Shown piece after piece: positions 1-12,500 of a stretch of 64,000 nt of DNA. This DNA comes from Tetrapyrgos nigripes (Eukaryota; Basidiomycota; Agaricomycetes; Agaricales; Campanellaceae). Within the stretch, counting starts at the first letter, position 1. Each line of letters starts with the position of its first letter. The notes beneath the pieces were generated by a model, which saw only the letters and a list, made by a program, of their open reading frames with translations, had not been told where the DNA came from and made no database searches. A program made the position numbers and the translations under genes. The stretch is taken from positions 868,001 through 932,000 of the forward strand of contig JAACJM010000001.1 of NCBI GenBank assembly GCA_013368315.1, written 5' to 3'.

Positions 1-177
1 TCCACTCGCGAAGCCAAATTCGTCAACGCTCTCATAGAAGCCGTAGAGGCTCAAGATGTCGAGGCTTTCACCGGTGCTGTGTATGAGTTTGACCAAATAA
101 CCAAGCTCGACAACTGGAAAACGAGTATTTTACTGAAGATCAAGAAGACCATAGATGTCGAGCCGGGTTTGCGCTAA
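1..177 (+). CDS. SEC17: Alpha-SNAP (Sec17), C-terminal end
   Basis: This is the last 58 codons of a gene that begins before the window, read in frame 1 to a TAA at 175-177. The residues match the C-terminus of alpha-SNAP: an acidic helix, then ITKLDNWKTSILLKIKKTI, then a short acidic tail ending Gly-Leu-Arg. Alpha-SNAP is the soluble adaptor that links SNARE complexes to the NSF/Sec18 ATPase for disassembly after membrane fusion. The conserved hydrophobic Leu-Leu near the C-terminus, known in the family to stimulate NSF, is present. The gene converges on the membrane-protein gene whose stop lies at 271, leaving 93 bp between the two stops. Confidence 0.88.
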   Translation, partial: STREAKFVNALIEAVEAQDVEAFTGAVYEFDQITKLDNWKTSILLKIKKTIDVEPGLR

Positions 178-270
178 ACAGACACTAGTTATGGGCTCGC
201 AGATTTCATCCATAGTTGTCTGATTCCAAGGACCCTAGTCATGTACAGTAATTACACCAATGTTAACGAA

Positions 271-3200
271 CTAATGATTGTCCAAAAGTACATATTGCCC
301 GTTTTGCAAACGAACATCTACCGCTACCCCTGGTGAAGGGTCCCCTGCTCTCCATAATGGTGTTACACCAAACCATGCTCCCACTTTCGCTAGGAAATTG
401 GGTTTATTGGGATTGTGCTGTGTGCGAGATTGCATAGGATCGTTCAGTAATCCTTCCCACCTATATTCCGGGCGTGCTCGTATCGATGAGTCATCATGGT
501 CTGTTCCGCCTCCTGTTCCAAGAGTGGACGGTTGGCCTTGAATTTCCTGATCTATACCATTCATATCGAACTCTGACTTGTCGTCGCCCAGATGAAAGAG
601 AATGCCCTGCGAAGAAAAGAAAAGAGATCAGCACAATGCTTGAGAATTTCAAGGATTTCCTTCACCCTGCTAGAGCCCCGAAATACCGTGTCATTCAACC
701 GTAAGTATAACTTGTTCAATAGTCCGGTATGGAAGAAATCTCCCCATCTCGGAACCGTAGATAGCAGGCCACGTTGTATCAGAAACGCTTCCAACGCAGC
801 ACGGGGAAGAGGCGTGTATGCAATCGAAGTCGGATAATATGGATTGAAATCAGGCTCATGAACTTGTAAGCCAGATATTGTGTCATGATTTCTTCGCCAG
901 AGGTCATCCTGCAGATTACAGATCTCAACGTCGACTATCAGAAGCTCAGTTGAAAGGTACTCACCCAAAAAATGTACCACCAGCTTTTTGTCTCTGTTTC
1001 CGATACCACACTGTATCGTTCATAAGCAGTTTCAAATACAGCCTCGCTTCCAGCCATCAGTGTCCGTACTCGCAAATCCTTCTCGTGTTTGATAGAGCTG
1101 GCAGCAAAGGATGCCGGATCCCGAGGTTGGTCGTACACATGAGACAGAAAGCGGTAGCTCAACACCTCGGCTTTGCGATGACATTCCTCTGCATGATGAC
1201 GCCTGTAATCTGCAAGCGAAGCTTCAACCTTCCCTAATCTCGCAGAAATTAGATCCCTGTTCATATCGAAAAAGCGCGCCAGTGGTGCAGTCAGATCGAA
1301 ATCGTCGTTCAGCCCTATGATACCTCCGTCCACTACCACGCCTTTAGCATATGACAACTCGACCAAAAAGCCGCTACCCAGCTGAAGGTCTTGCCACATC
1401 AAATGACCACGATGTTTGATGCTGATCACACCCTTGACATATTCTTGTGCAGTATGGGCGCTGTAGCGTCCTCTCCTCCAGCAACAAAGCGTATGTGAAC
1501 CGATATTCTGGTAGAGTTGAGAAGAAGGTCTTTCCCAACAAACAAGACACTCACCTTGATGTCTTGATAAGGCCAGCGGACGGTCTGACCGTCAAGTGCT
1601 CTAATAGCCATTCTGATCTGCCTTTTTCGCTGGACTTTGGGGGATGAGTTCTGGGCGACGTAGAGAGTCAAACTATTGAGGTCCTGGAGGACTGCAAGGC
1701 GTCGATCATCGAAACGGATGACCTGTCCACAACTCAGATCAATGACATCTAGACATATCGAATAAGACCCACAAGTGAAGGAGGGAACGGTACGAGCCAG
1801 GCATTGCCAAAGAAACCATGGCAGTTGGGCGGATGGTTTCCTGCGGGGTCTTTCCAATAGGAATCAGGCCCGACATAGTGTAGTTGGATCTCAGTTTCCA
1901 GCCGCTTCCACTGGGCACAATCAGGTCCTGATAATAAGGCTGCTGCCTTCTGGTACTGAAGGGTACCAATCTCGCGCAAGATCTGTATCGACGCATTAGG
2001 ATGGGTGATAACGTTGAGTAGTCTCTCTACCTTGAGATTTTCAACATGTCTTTCACCAGGCGTTCCAGCAAAGTTGAGGAGATAGGGAGGAAATTCGGAA
2101 TCACGAGCTTGCGCGAATACCATGGGTTGATTATCGGGAATCTTACATTCTTTATTGGTTAGAAATAAAGTACTGATCGACTCTTGCCAGATTCTTCGCT
2201 TTGTATGAGGAGAAGGGTATGTAACAGCTAGTCTGATCGAAGGTCAAAGCGTCCAGAATAAAGTGTGTACAGCGTACTTACTTGGGTGAAAAAACATCGA
2301 TGCCTGGATATCATTGAGTGAGAACTGACAAAATGATTGCAAGGACACAACATACTGAAATCAATACGTCGAGACAGTCCTGTTGAGAAGCCGCGTTCAG
2401 ACATGGCGATGGCTAGCTCAAGGTATCGGGATGCTTACTTTTAACCCATCTTCGTACAAGGCCAGTATTGATAACAGTGAAATCTATGAATACCGCGTAA
2501 GTGGTGGATTTGGACAGGCGAGTTCCAGGAAATGTTCACAAAAGCTTAATCCATAAGTTACGATATAGATACTGCCAATGTGGAAGAAATGTGAGAACAA
2601 GCAGGGATATCAACTTCGTCAACGTGCCTGTACAATACATATGTGTTGAATATATCTTTTCCCGGAACCCCCAGAGTCACCAACAGAGCAACTGCAGATG
2701 TTGCGACATAGTTGAGTCTCGAAGTCCATTCATTGGCATTGCTGACAGGATCCAGAAAAGGAACAAAGAAGCACTGCATTATGAAGAATGCGACGGTACA
2801 GCTGAGAAGGAGAACTTGGCGGACAATTGGGACTGTAGTCCGTGGAGCGGAGCGAAAGAGACAGTTGTTGGGGTCGATGACAGCGACAATGACCAGGGCA
2901 CTTAGTTTGATACCCAAGTACATTGATTGAAAGGTGCCCCACTCGCGTCGATATCCTTTAAAAAAATTATTTTCTTCTTTCTTTGATAGAAAGAAAAAAT
3001 CGACATACCACTGTAAAGAAATGCAAAAGGGTTCTGGTCGCGATCTAGAAGGCGGTGATACTCCGCATCCATGTCAACCTCGTTCCTCGGTCGACCAAGT
3101 TCAGTGAAACGATCTATCTTGGGAACAGATTTCTTGATGACACGTCTCAACGCCAGCGGAAACCAGACGGTCAACTAGGGAATACTCGGTAATTATAACT

Positions 3201-4614
3201 TAACTAGAAGCTGAGACCTACCAAGCCAAAAACTACGACGGATAGAATGACTAGGACAGGTGCGTAATTGATCTCATTCTTATTCATAGTTGTGGTCCAA
3301 CAGAAATCCAATGGGTTACGAAATTCATCTGCCGGACCTAGTGGAGGCACTTGCGGAGGAAACGATGTGGCATTCAAGTATGGGTTTGGAACTGCCCATA
3401 AATCTTGGGACCAGACAATAACATGTATCGCCATTGTACTCATCGGAAGGTAGATGAGGGTTAAGAGAAAGGTGACTGCAATGAGACCCCATTGCTTTCC
3501 CAGATCCTTTTGTTGTAGCCCTTCGACACAGTTATATCGGTCACTATGTCGAGCAGACTTGTAAAAACGATAAAGTAGACCAGAGGCGATGACCATGAAT
3601 ACGACAAGGAATATCAGTGACTGAATGATAGTCGATGCGAAATTCAGAGCTAGGACATTGGGTCTACAGCCAGTCATCAGTAGATGACATGGATACTAGC
3701 AACTTTGCAACTGACATTGTTCCCAGAAATAACTTGCGCCATTGGTCACCGAGGTCTTTGCCCATGAAAGGTACTATTTTGGTTTGGTCAGTCGAGTAAA
3801 GTATTTTCCAACACGACGCACCAAATGAATTCAAAAGAAGGGCAAAAACCTGCACCGTGTTTACGACGCCTTGAAGGCTATAGAAAGTGGCAAGAGCGCT
3901 GGAGCCCTAGAATCGGAATAGTCTGAGAGGTGCACAATTGCATTATCTGAAACAACTCACCGTGATCCCTAAGACCATCCCCACAGCGGACCCCAACAAA
4001 GTCTTCCTGCTTCTCCAAAATGGTGGAACCTTTGAATTTGTTTCGAGGTCTTCAAGACTACGACCTAAGGCTGCAAGCCGGTCCATGGGAGGAAACATCC
4101 GGGGTTCCTTGCCTAAACACCTGTAACTTCTGAATTTAGGATTTGGAATGGTAGACAAGTAAGAATCCAGATTAGGAAGATGGAGTGGGTGAGCATTCCT
4201 CGCGAATAAGACGGTAGCGGGAACAGGAGTGTGGGGTCCGTAATTATGAAGCTGGTCAACAAGGGTATTCGTCAAGGAGGGTATAGTAGATTTGTAGGTA
4301 TCATTGGGTCGACGATCCAATAACTTGTGGGTTTCGATGTTGTCAGAGAACGGATAACTTTCGCGTGTGTCAATATCGTCATCGGAGAAATTGTCGGGAC
4401 TAATCGAACGAGGTTTGGTAGACAGTTCGGTAATGTCAAGAGTATTAAGGTCATTAGTATTCGTGAATGTCGTGATGGAAGGGTCAATGAGAGTACTGTC
4501 AGTCGAGTTTGAAAGGGAAGGAAGAGCAGAAGGCCTGGACCGTGGATGTGAGATGAAGCGTGCAGGGGAAGGAGGGGGTTGCTGGGGTGAACGGAAGGCA
4601 CTGTCTGCTGGCAT
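271..4614 (-). CDS. Large polytopic membrane protein, function unknown
   Basis: A multi-exon minus-strand gene of roughly 1,100 codons. The first exon (from 4614, Met-Pro-Ala-Asp) encodes about 210 Ser/Thr/Pro-rich, probably cytosolic residues that end at a first hydrophobic segment (LLGSAVGMVLGIT). Further hydrophobic exons lie near 3900-3700, 3680-3200 and 2920-2560, suggesting six to eight transmembrane helices. The stretch 2123-271 encodes a soluble C-terminal half. Clear introns include gtgagt...ctag near 3950 and gtgcgt...atag near 3800. The frame is open upstream of 4614 but holds no ATG, so 4614 is the chosen start. I do not recognise a named domain. The overall design is a disordered N-terminus, a membrane region and a large soluble tail. 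It lies head-to-tail 137 bp downstream of the DUF2235 gene. Small exons between 2124 and 2557 are not resolved exactly. Confidence 0.7.
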
Positions 4615-4751
4615 CGTTAGGGACGACGAGAGGAGGTCGTCGCTGCCAGAGCCGAGCAATTCGTAAAGGTTTAGGAGACCAGGATTCCTGGGAATAATTT
4701 CACTATTGCTCCATTTGAAACTACAGCTACCTCATACAAACATCATATGCG

Positions 4752-7108
4752 TCATACTTCGTCGGCACTAGTCGTCGTCAGGTCCTTCAAAGCTTTGAAA
4801 GCTTTTGAGAAACTACTGCTATCTTTCTTTTCCTCAGAGGAAGACTCCATATTCATTGTATACACACTCGCTTCATCGATCGTCCAGCTCGACTGCAATT
4901 CCTTCTCCAGGGGTTTAAGGTCGGCGAGCATTTCTGGGTGTTCTTCGATGATCTTTGAAACTTCGGGGTCAATGTTGGTCTGCTGTAAGACCGAAGGATG
5001 GAACGTTTCTTTGGTCACTTCGTTGTACGATGTTGGAATAGCACGTTTGACTTGGGATGCCAGTGAAAATATGCCTGTCGCTGGACTGTGAAGGCAGTCA
5101 GCCTCGTCAAGTCATGTCACTGATCGCAAACGACGCACTCATGGGGATCTTGCTTGCCCCACGGAGCTACAGGACTCGGAAGGGTGGCAAGATACTTTGT
5201 ATCAACGGCAAGGATATCGCTGACGTTTGACTGTGAATCACTAGTTAGTGTTTGCAGTCGACTGTGATCCTTCAACATGCACGTACCACCATCCACGCCA
5301 ACGTGAGGTCCGCAAGATCATGGTAGCGATATCCACCACCAACCTATCAAATGTTCAGTTACTTGGTAAAAGGAAAGCTGCTGCTGACTTACGTCGGAAT
5401 GGCAACCTAAGTTCCATTAGTTACAGCTCATGGTAGTGGTTTGTTGCTAAGTACGGGATGAACGTACCTGTAAACCAGCACTGTTGAGGTCCTGTCAGCA
5501 ATGGCAGCGGACAAGGGCATAGTTTCACTCACTTGCTCTAAAACCTGTCCTTTACTCTTCCCGACTTCTGTCTGCTCAAATTTGGCACATTCCTGGACCA
5601 CGTTGAACGACGAAGAATGGTCAGTTTTACAAAAGACCATATGTAGGAGTATACTCTTACAAAATCTTCTCTCGTTTCGTTCAAAGCGAGAGCATGATAC
5701 GCCCTTTCTATGTGCTCACCCAAAATTTTGTCTGGGAAACCAAATATCTTCTTGACTTGTGGTTTCAGGGTCAATTCTTCAGGGAGTCCGACGGAACCGA
5801 CTGCCGACCAGAAGAGATTGTCAAAATAAAAGCTGAAGATGCTAGCCGCTGGTACTACAAACCGGTTTCAAATACACCGACACATCTGTAGTTTCCGTCA
5901 GATTTGATACAACAAGGAGAATGAACAGGGATTGACTTCACGGAAAACGTTCTATCATGGGCATAAGCTCGTAAAATACCCGGGGCGCTCTCATGACGAA
6001 AAGGTGCCAGTATGGCTTGCATCTTCTGGATTTCTGAAGAGGCTCTGGCATCAGTCTGACAAGCACCAATGCATGCGGCCAGACACGTACCCTCATCATC
6101 CTGACTCTTTCCGAGTGTCTGGTAGGCTACAAAAATGCTCGAAAAGTGATCCATCTGCGTACGGTCCAAGACACCGATCGCGCCTATGAACATCGCACAC
6201 ATACGCGCGACATAAGCTCCCTGTAAAGTTTCTCAAGCGGGTTGTCCAAGACAAATAGCTGAAGCTTCAACGTACCCGGGAGAAACCAAAGAGATAAATC
6301 TTGGGCAGCGCATCGATGTTTCAATCACTTCAGAAGGAATGATATTCAATCTCACCTCATCTCCTGGGGCGTAGTTTCTATTGCTCTTTTTAATGCAACA
6401 AAACTAGCAAAGCAATAGACCAACCACTCACTGCGTGATGAAACCATAAGCTTCTTCGACCTTACTACCTGTTCCATCATTGTAGCTTCAATTAGAAGCA
6501 CATAACCATCCGAACTCACCCAGTGTCGCTCCAGTGGTTCCTGACGGCATAATAGTTCATGAAATTGGGTTTGATGAGATGGCCAGCTTCAGAGGTCGTA
6601 CCTTCCACGAATTCAGCATAGAAGCCGCCTTCGGATCCAATCCCAGACTACAAAAAATTCCGAGACAATGTTTCAGCTCACGTCTAACAACACTCCCGCC
6701 CTTTCAATCCCATACCTGATACAAGCACACTTGAGGGATCGGAGGATTGTGTCGGGTGTCTTCGTGCTCGATAGTTCTCGCGAGGCGCTATTCGTCGGGT
6801 CAATACAGGAATACAAAGTGATATATACATCCTACCAAGATATTCGTATACATTGAGCGGTGCTTCGCAGAAAGACCTTTAATGAAAGTTTTGTATAGGC
6901 ATCATCTCTAGGACGTCTTGAGAACTGACCATCTTGCCAGGTCCTACCAACGATCTGAACTCGAGTCTCTCCATGCTGAGTTGCAGACTTACCCATCACA
7001 GCATACAACAATCCTTTTCTTGATCTTTGACAACGTCCGGGCATCGTCAGTGGACTGATGAACGCGCAACGGTTCTGAGTCGTTGGTAACCGGAATAGAG
7101 GCAGACAT
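4752..7108 (-). CDS. DUF2235 domain protein (predicted alpha/beta hydrolase)
   Basis: Start ATG at 7108, stop at 4752. The exons join to the full DUF2235 pattern: N-terminal RIVVCCDGTWQDG, the nucleophile elbow GFSRGAYTAR, the central CVGVFETVGSVGLP, then CWFTGCHSDVGGGY, followed by HDLADLTLAWM. DUF2235 proteins are alpha/beta hydrolases related to the T6SS phospholipase Tle1. In fungi they are common and mostly uncharacterised. The Ser of GFSRG and the His of GCHSDVGGGY are intact. The usual Trp-Asp in the central motif reads Phe-Glu, so the acid position differs from the common form. The HSD motif is split by two short introns (near 5462-5400 and 5395-5345). A TATA-like AT-rich block lies at 7195-7202, about 90 bp upstream of the ATG. 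Confidence 0.85.
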
Positions 7109-7425
7109 CGTAAATTTGCAGTCTAAGATTGCTGGCGAAAGCGAGACGAAAGGAGGTCTTGGAAATTGGGGAGGCTCTTCAAGAGCTCGACGGGTATAAA
7201 TAAGGGTGATACAGAACGCCGAGGCTCTGTCAAACGCACTTCTGAGACAAGTTGTGCAGATAGATTTGATGCATCATGATGATATAGTCAAGATGAATGC
7301 CTAAATTCGGCTTCGACATGATTCCCATCACGGGTTTGTATCCGGCGCTCTCAACTATTAGAAAACATCTACACTATGTAGTACAAGTCCCATATAAACA
7401 TGCGTTGTAATCACCGGAGTTTTGT
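7109..7425. other. Intergenic: DUF2235 promoter and NUS1 3' flank
   Basis: This holds the 5' flank of the DUF2235 gene (tataaata block at 7195-7202) and the 3' flank of NUS1. No further gene or repeat was seen. Confidence 0.5.
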
Positions 7426-8592
7426 TCACCGTCCGAAACGCATCTCTGCGCCAGCATACTGATCTAAAGCTTCCCGGAATTCCCACTCCGTCAGACTTGA
7501 CGACAAGAAAGCGGCCCGAATTTCCAGGGGAAGAAACCACATGAGCCTTGACCTATACTGCTTTCGGAGTCTATCGCAGCTAAGATTCTTTGAGCGTCTA
7601 GTATGAATAGACATGCGAATGAGACTTACTATATCTCAGTCAGACGTATTTGCCATGGAGGGAAACCATGTAATTCTAGAGGGAAACGATTGTATTTCGA
7701 AGGATGTATAGGATGTATAATCATGAAATCCGGAGGTGAGAGTCCGCTGGGGCCTTTGAGACTATTAGAACCAACATTTCAATAGCTGAGGCATATAGGC
7801 GCACCTTCAAGATGTTTTTCTAATTCAGCAATAGACAAGTGAAAGTCCTCGCACCCCGCCCCAACTTTCTGTTTACGACGTTCCGACCATGCGATAGAGC
7901 GAGCCATTGTAGCTACGAAAGGTTTACCAGCTTCTCTGGACACAATATTTATATTTAAAGTTTTCGAATCGTCTTGAATGCTGTGAGTAAAAATGAACAC
8001 GAAAAGAAAAAGTGATTCGTACCTTTCCCGAATGTTGCGTGCTTTCCGCCTGGTCTTAGCTCGTTGCGAGGAGAAGTGGCTGACATTCTTGCAATAGGGA
8101 CAGAAGATTCGAAGCCCTCTGGAGATAGCGACCTGGATTCGGAATAATCTGACATTGGAGGAGTAGGTGGGTAGACTATAGCTGGTTCACTGATTTGCAT
8201 TTTGCTGGGGAGAGGAGAGGGTGCAACGAGGTCGCGAATGCTTTCGGAATATCTCAAGAGGATACCTGACTCAGTTAATTACTAGTATCCGTGAACAATT
8301 CCAGCAAATGCACACCTTCATTGTCAAACAGGCAGAGTTGTTCAATACCTACTTCCAGAGACCATTTGACAGCACACTCAACGCTTTCCATGAGCCGTTG
8401 TTCCGTGGTTATAAGGTCAATTTCCGGGTCCGTCACGAAGAGAACGGCTAAATGTTTGGGTATACGTTGACGCGACGCATTGAGGGGTAAAGGAGTGTGT
8501 CTTCGGATCCGACACCAGAGAGAAAGAGAAAAGACGACCAGAGAATAGACGATATGGAGGAACAGCAGAAAAGGATATGCCAGCAGACCCAT
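7426..8592 (-). CDS. NUS1: NUS1/NgBR-type subunit of cis-prenyltransferase
   Basis: A five-exon gene read from ATG 8592 to TGA 7426. The N-terminus is one hydrophobic membrane anchor (MGLLAYPFLLFLHIVYSLVV). The remainder is the undecaprenyl-synthase-like fold without its own active site, as usual for Nus1. Recognisable segments are LCLFDNEGILLRYSESIRDL (after removing a 50-nt intron), the insert rich in Ser/Pro, PDFMIIHPIHPSKYNRFPLE, LHGFPPWQIRLTEI, and the C-terminal Arg-Phe-Gly-Arg, which carries the RxG motif. Nus1 pairs with Rer2/Srt1 to make dehydrodolichyl diphosphate at the ER, the lipid carrier for protein glycosylation. The last intron uses the acceptor just before CTGCGATAG, because the nearer AG would create a stop. 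It is divergent from NudC with 125 bp between the starts. Confidence 0.88.
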
Positions 8593-8717
8593 TGCTGGGC
8601 GTCTAACGAGCAGAAAAGTCCACGTAGGAAGAAAGTAAATGACCGCGTGAGAGTGACGGACGCGTTAGTTATAATTACTTGCGACCGTGACCTTGCCAGT
8701 ACATTCTTCTGATCTCC

Positions 8718-9621
8718 ATGTCCTCTTCAGCTGACGACTACGACAAACTCTCCGAAGAAGAGAGGAAGGTCAGAGATGCAGAGAATAGGGCTCGCGAGGC
8801 TGCAGAACAAGCTAGTACGTTTTTGTATGCGCTTAGCAGCATTCTCAATAAAAACATTTTCTTGTCAGCTTTGCCGTACAAATGGACTCAAGAACTAGGA
8901 GAAGTTGACATCGTTGTCCCAGTACCCAAAGGGACACGAGCCCGGGATCTCAACATCGTCATTCAGAAAAAGAAACTTATTGTTGGCTTCAAGGGCAAGG
9001 AGAGTATTCTCGAAGGCGAACTCTGCAAAGAGATCAAGGTTGAGGATAGTACTTGGAATTTGGGTACGTTTTGTCAAAGTGGTAAATGCATGTTCTTGAC
9101 CTTTCTCCAGAGGACAACGAGAGTGTTCTTATCCACCTTGAGAAGCTGAACCAGCAGCAATGGTGGGGGAATGTCCTCACGCATCATCCCAAGATCGATA
9201 CCACCAAAATTGAGCCCGCCAATAGCAAACTCAGTGACTTGGATGGCGAAACAAGGTTCGTGCCGTTGTTTCCATGTCGCGACAACAACAATACTTATTT
9301 ATCTTGTTCTTGCAGGGGTATGGTCGAGAAAATGATGGTAAGATCCGGTGCCCTGAAATGTTGAGCATCCCTTAACTTTGATCCTTAAATCCAGTTCGAC
9401 AATCAACAGAGAGTGAGTACTTGTGAGCTCGATATTCTCTCTAAACTCACCTGTTCCCTTGAAGCAAATGGGCAAACCTACGTCAGACGAGCTTAAAAAG
9501 ATGGAGGTCCGTCGCTGCGTTTCTGATAAATGCTTTGATCTGTTCTCATGAATCGCAGGCTTTGAAAAATTTCCAAGAAGCCCATCCAGAGCTCGACTTT
9601 TCAAATGCCAAGATCTCATAA
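8718..9621 (+). CDS. nudC: NudC family nuclear movement protein (CS domain)
   Basis: Seven exons: 8718-8814, 8869-9063, 9111-9255, 9316-9337, 9395-9412, 9475-9506 and 9559-9621, all with GT-AG introns. The product is about 190 residues. An N-terminal charged coiled coil ([20 protein letters not shown]) is followed by a CS/p23-like domain: [17 protein letters not shown], then [18 protein letters not shown], then the signature [20 protein letters not shown]. NudC acts as an Hsp90-linked chaperone for the dynein/LIS1 pathway, needed for nuclear migration along hyphae. The C-terminus [20 protein letters not shown] is also typical of fungal NudC. It converges on ESF1 with 80 bp between stops. Confidence 0.93.
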
Positions 9622-9701
9622 CTCGTCGAAAGCTAGGTAGGACAGAAGTATCAAACAGCATGTAATCTAGCGTCTATCTTGAAATGAAAATGCTTGACAT
9701 A

Positions 9702-11946
9702 TCACTGCAGTTTACGGCGCTTGCCCATCGATGGAGTGTGTGCTGGAGCACTTTTCTTCTTAATCCTATCTACGAGACTCTGCAGACTGCCATCAGCAGA
9801 TTCGGGAGCATCTGAAGACTGATCCTTGTGCTTGGACCGTGCATCCAGCAGCTTCTGCATTGCATTCGTCTTTTTGAAGCTGGAAAAAAGCTATGTCAGA
9901 CTGATAACAAATATTTGACGAAGGGGAACATACTGAGGATTGGTCGGGTCGATGGCAAATTGATGGTCTTCATGAAGGGCTTTGAATCGCGCATCATGAA
10001 CATCAATCTCGAAGTCTTCTTGAACTTCGTCCTCCTCATCCTGCGCTTTTCTCTTCTTGCCCTTCACTCTGCCCTTCTTCTCAGCTTTCAAAACAGCCTT
10101 GAGATCGAAATGTTGCGGCTCGTCGTTGGTCTCAGCAATGAGAGCCAGTGCGTCAGTCGAAGAGACAGTTCCTGCAGCAGCTTTCTTCTCTCGGGTTTTC
10201 GATTTCTTCTTGGATATCTCCTCGTCACTGGCCGCATCGAAGAAGTCATCCTTTTCGTCTTCATCCACTGTCTCTTTCGTCTTCTTGACCTGTTCTTTCC
10301 TGTTCTTTCTTTTCTCCTTCATCTTTCGCTGGTACTTCTCCAGAGTCGTCTCGCCCTCGGGATCTTTGTTGGAACTCAAAGCTGGGGCAAATGTGACCTC
10401 CATATCCACGTCACTATCGCCCTCTCCCCCCCGACCCCACCCTTCCGGCAGCTCGTTATCTCCTCCCAGCAATAACGCCCGCATTTTGTCCCTTGCCTCC
10501 GCCTTTAGATCCTTCTTCTTCCCAACATCTTCATCCTCAGATTCTGAAGAAGCCAAGTATGCCTTGTAGTCTTCTTCTCTGATTTCTTTCTGCGATAGAA
10601 CCCTACGCGTGATTCGAACACGTTCAGGATCGTCTTCATCCCAGGTAAGCTTGACCTTGGAATGCCTTAGTGCCTAAGGGAAGATTGGTGAGATGACACA
10701 GCAAAAGACACTACTACTCACGTCAGTCACGAAATCAACGGCCTTGTAGTTCGCGCTGGTATTTTCCTCGGCGGCCTCATCCCTGCTTAAGAATCAGAAT
10801 CTGGATTACATGGATACGACAGCGAATATCGTCTACCTAGGCTCATCTTCAAAGGCCATGTCTTCGGGAACAAAACTGATATCAAAGACATTGGCTGAAC
10901 GCTCCAGCTCTGTACCCTCGAGTTCTTCGTATATGTGGGAGGCTGCTTCGGCAGTGTCACAAGTGACGATAGCATAGTAATACCTGCAAATTTTTCAGAG
11001 TTGCATGCAGAACCCAAACACAATACTCGCCTTAGCCGTTCCAATTGGTATTTTCTTAACGCATCCTCGTCGTACTCATCCGCATCACCGAGCTCGTATA
11101 TATTCCTTTCATTGACTTCTTCCTCATTTATCGTCTTCTTTTTCAAAAGGTCAATGGGTGGCCCCTCCGTCTCTTCGCGAGCCATGCGTTCCTTGCCAAA
11201 CTGACTAGGGTAGACGCGAACATTGAGTACACGGCCTCGTACAGCGTTATTTGCTGCCCCTCTTTGCTTCTTGTCGGCACCTGCGGTGGAAGAAGATGAA
11301 GCTTTTGGAGGGGCAGTCGGCGAAACGAGGGAAGAGCATATTTTGTAAAGATGAAGGGCGCGAACGTGATCCCAGTCCAGGTTGACAATGGCTAATCGAG
11401 AAGTTTTTGAACCTTTGGCTACGGCAGCTTCGGGATGTGTCTTTTCATATTCAGCAGCTTGTGCGTCAAGGTCTGCGAATCGACTCTCGTCGAGATCAAT
11501 TTCTTCTTCAACTGATATAGGTCGAGATGGGTCATGACCGACGGTAACGAAGCCACCAGTATCACTGTCTTCGTCTTGTGATTTTGTATCCTCTTCCTCG
11601 TCGGAAGACTCCATAAGAACACCTCCACGGGCATAATCCGGAGCACTGGGGGCCTCTTCATCCTCGTTCTCAAGACGATAGAACCGCCTCAAGTTGTCCT
11701 CATCATGCGTGTCAGAAAGGGCGCGACCATACTTATCCACGCGGCCTAATACATGAAATTGTGTTGAGCAAAGATGTAACAATCAAACGCACAGGTTAAG
11801 CCCATACCTGATGCCTTTCCTTTTCGCTTGTTTTTTGTACCCTCAAAGACGGATTTGAAGCGTTCGTCGATGGTAACCTTGTTGGAATGTTTCTTTGGAC
11901 GACGAAAGCGAGGATCTGATTTGAGACGAGCAAAACGGTCGGACAT
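9702..11946 (-). CDS. ESF1: ESF1, 18S rRNA processing factor
   Basis: Start ATG at 11946 (MSDRFARLKSDPRFRRPKK), stop TGA at 9702-9704 after Met-Gly-Lys-Arg-Arg-Lys-Leu-Gln. The protein has the ESF1 order: N-terminal DPRFRRPKKHSNKVTIDERFKSVF, long acidic Asp/Glu/Ser tracts, a conserved core with LAIVNLDWDHVRALHLYKI and VLNVRVYPSQFGKERM, then YYYAIVTCDTAEAASHIYEE and FEDEPRDEA, and a C-terminal NUC153 motif near 9950 (DARFKALHEDHQFAIDPTNP). ESF1 is a nucleolar U3-associated factor for early cleavages of pre-rRNA. Introns fall near 11800, 11000, 10820, 10700 and 9900. The frame stays open upstream of 11946, but the family-typical N-terminus supports this start. Confidence 0.92.
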
Positions 11947-12500
11947 TCTGAAGCTATCTGAGTATGAGGAGAAAAATAGAGCGACCACGTGCTCGGGCTC
12001 AGCGGCCTTCCAATCATTCGCTGCGGAACTGTCGTTGGCATCTCTGGCTGATTGGTGATTCCACTGTTCTGGTCCGTCGCCATTCGTGGATATAGCGATT
12101 TTTCTTGGTACCTCTCTAGTCCTTTGCTTAGCCATGTCTATAGATCTCATCATTTTGCTGCACTCTTTGAAATCAGCTCTGCAATGGAATACTTCGAGTT
12201 CATGACCGCCCAAAGCTTCGGCAAGTCGTAGCACTGCAATCAGGCGACTTCGAGCACTTGGCAACAATTAAAAGGTATAGGATTACATACTCCAGTACTT
12301 AAAGATCTCATCTCGTCTGCTCCCACATTCGTTCCTTTCCCTTGTTTCTTTTCTCAGGTAAGCCAGTCCACTCCTCCTTGTCTCTTCCACTCATTTTCTC
12401 TTCAGTCCCTTTTTTTCCTACTCTTGCCAGGTTGCAGGACCCAACTACTTGTCTTCTATCAACTCCTCGCCACGGAATACATTCTTTCAGATAATTCGCC
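11947..12500. other. Divergent intergenic region between ESF1 and the repeat precursor
   Basis: This is the 5' flank of both ESF1 and the Kex2-type precursor. The right half (12310-12480) is pyrimidine-rich, as in fungal promoters and 5' leaders. A possible 5'-UTR intron for the precursor runs from gtaagcc at 12358 to a tgccag at 12430. No TATA box close to 12501 was seen and no coding sequence is supported. Confidence 0.4.

Noticed and set aside
4615..4690. 5' extension of the large membrane protein (NPGLLNLYELLGSGSDDLL)
   Set aside because: The frame is open and looks coding, but there is no ATG and no convincing acceptor with room for an upstream exon before the DUF2235 stop.
10057..10569. 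Plus-strand Ser/Phe-rich ORFs opposite ESF1 and similar ones at 9828-10475
   Set aside because: They are shadows of the Glu/Lys-rich coding sequence of ESF1.
11947..12267. In-frame N-terminal extension of ESF1
   Set aside because: The family-typical N-terminus starts at 11946, and the extension does not resemble ESF1.
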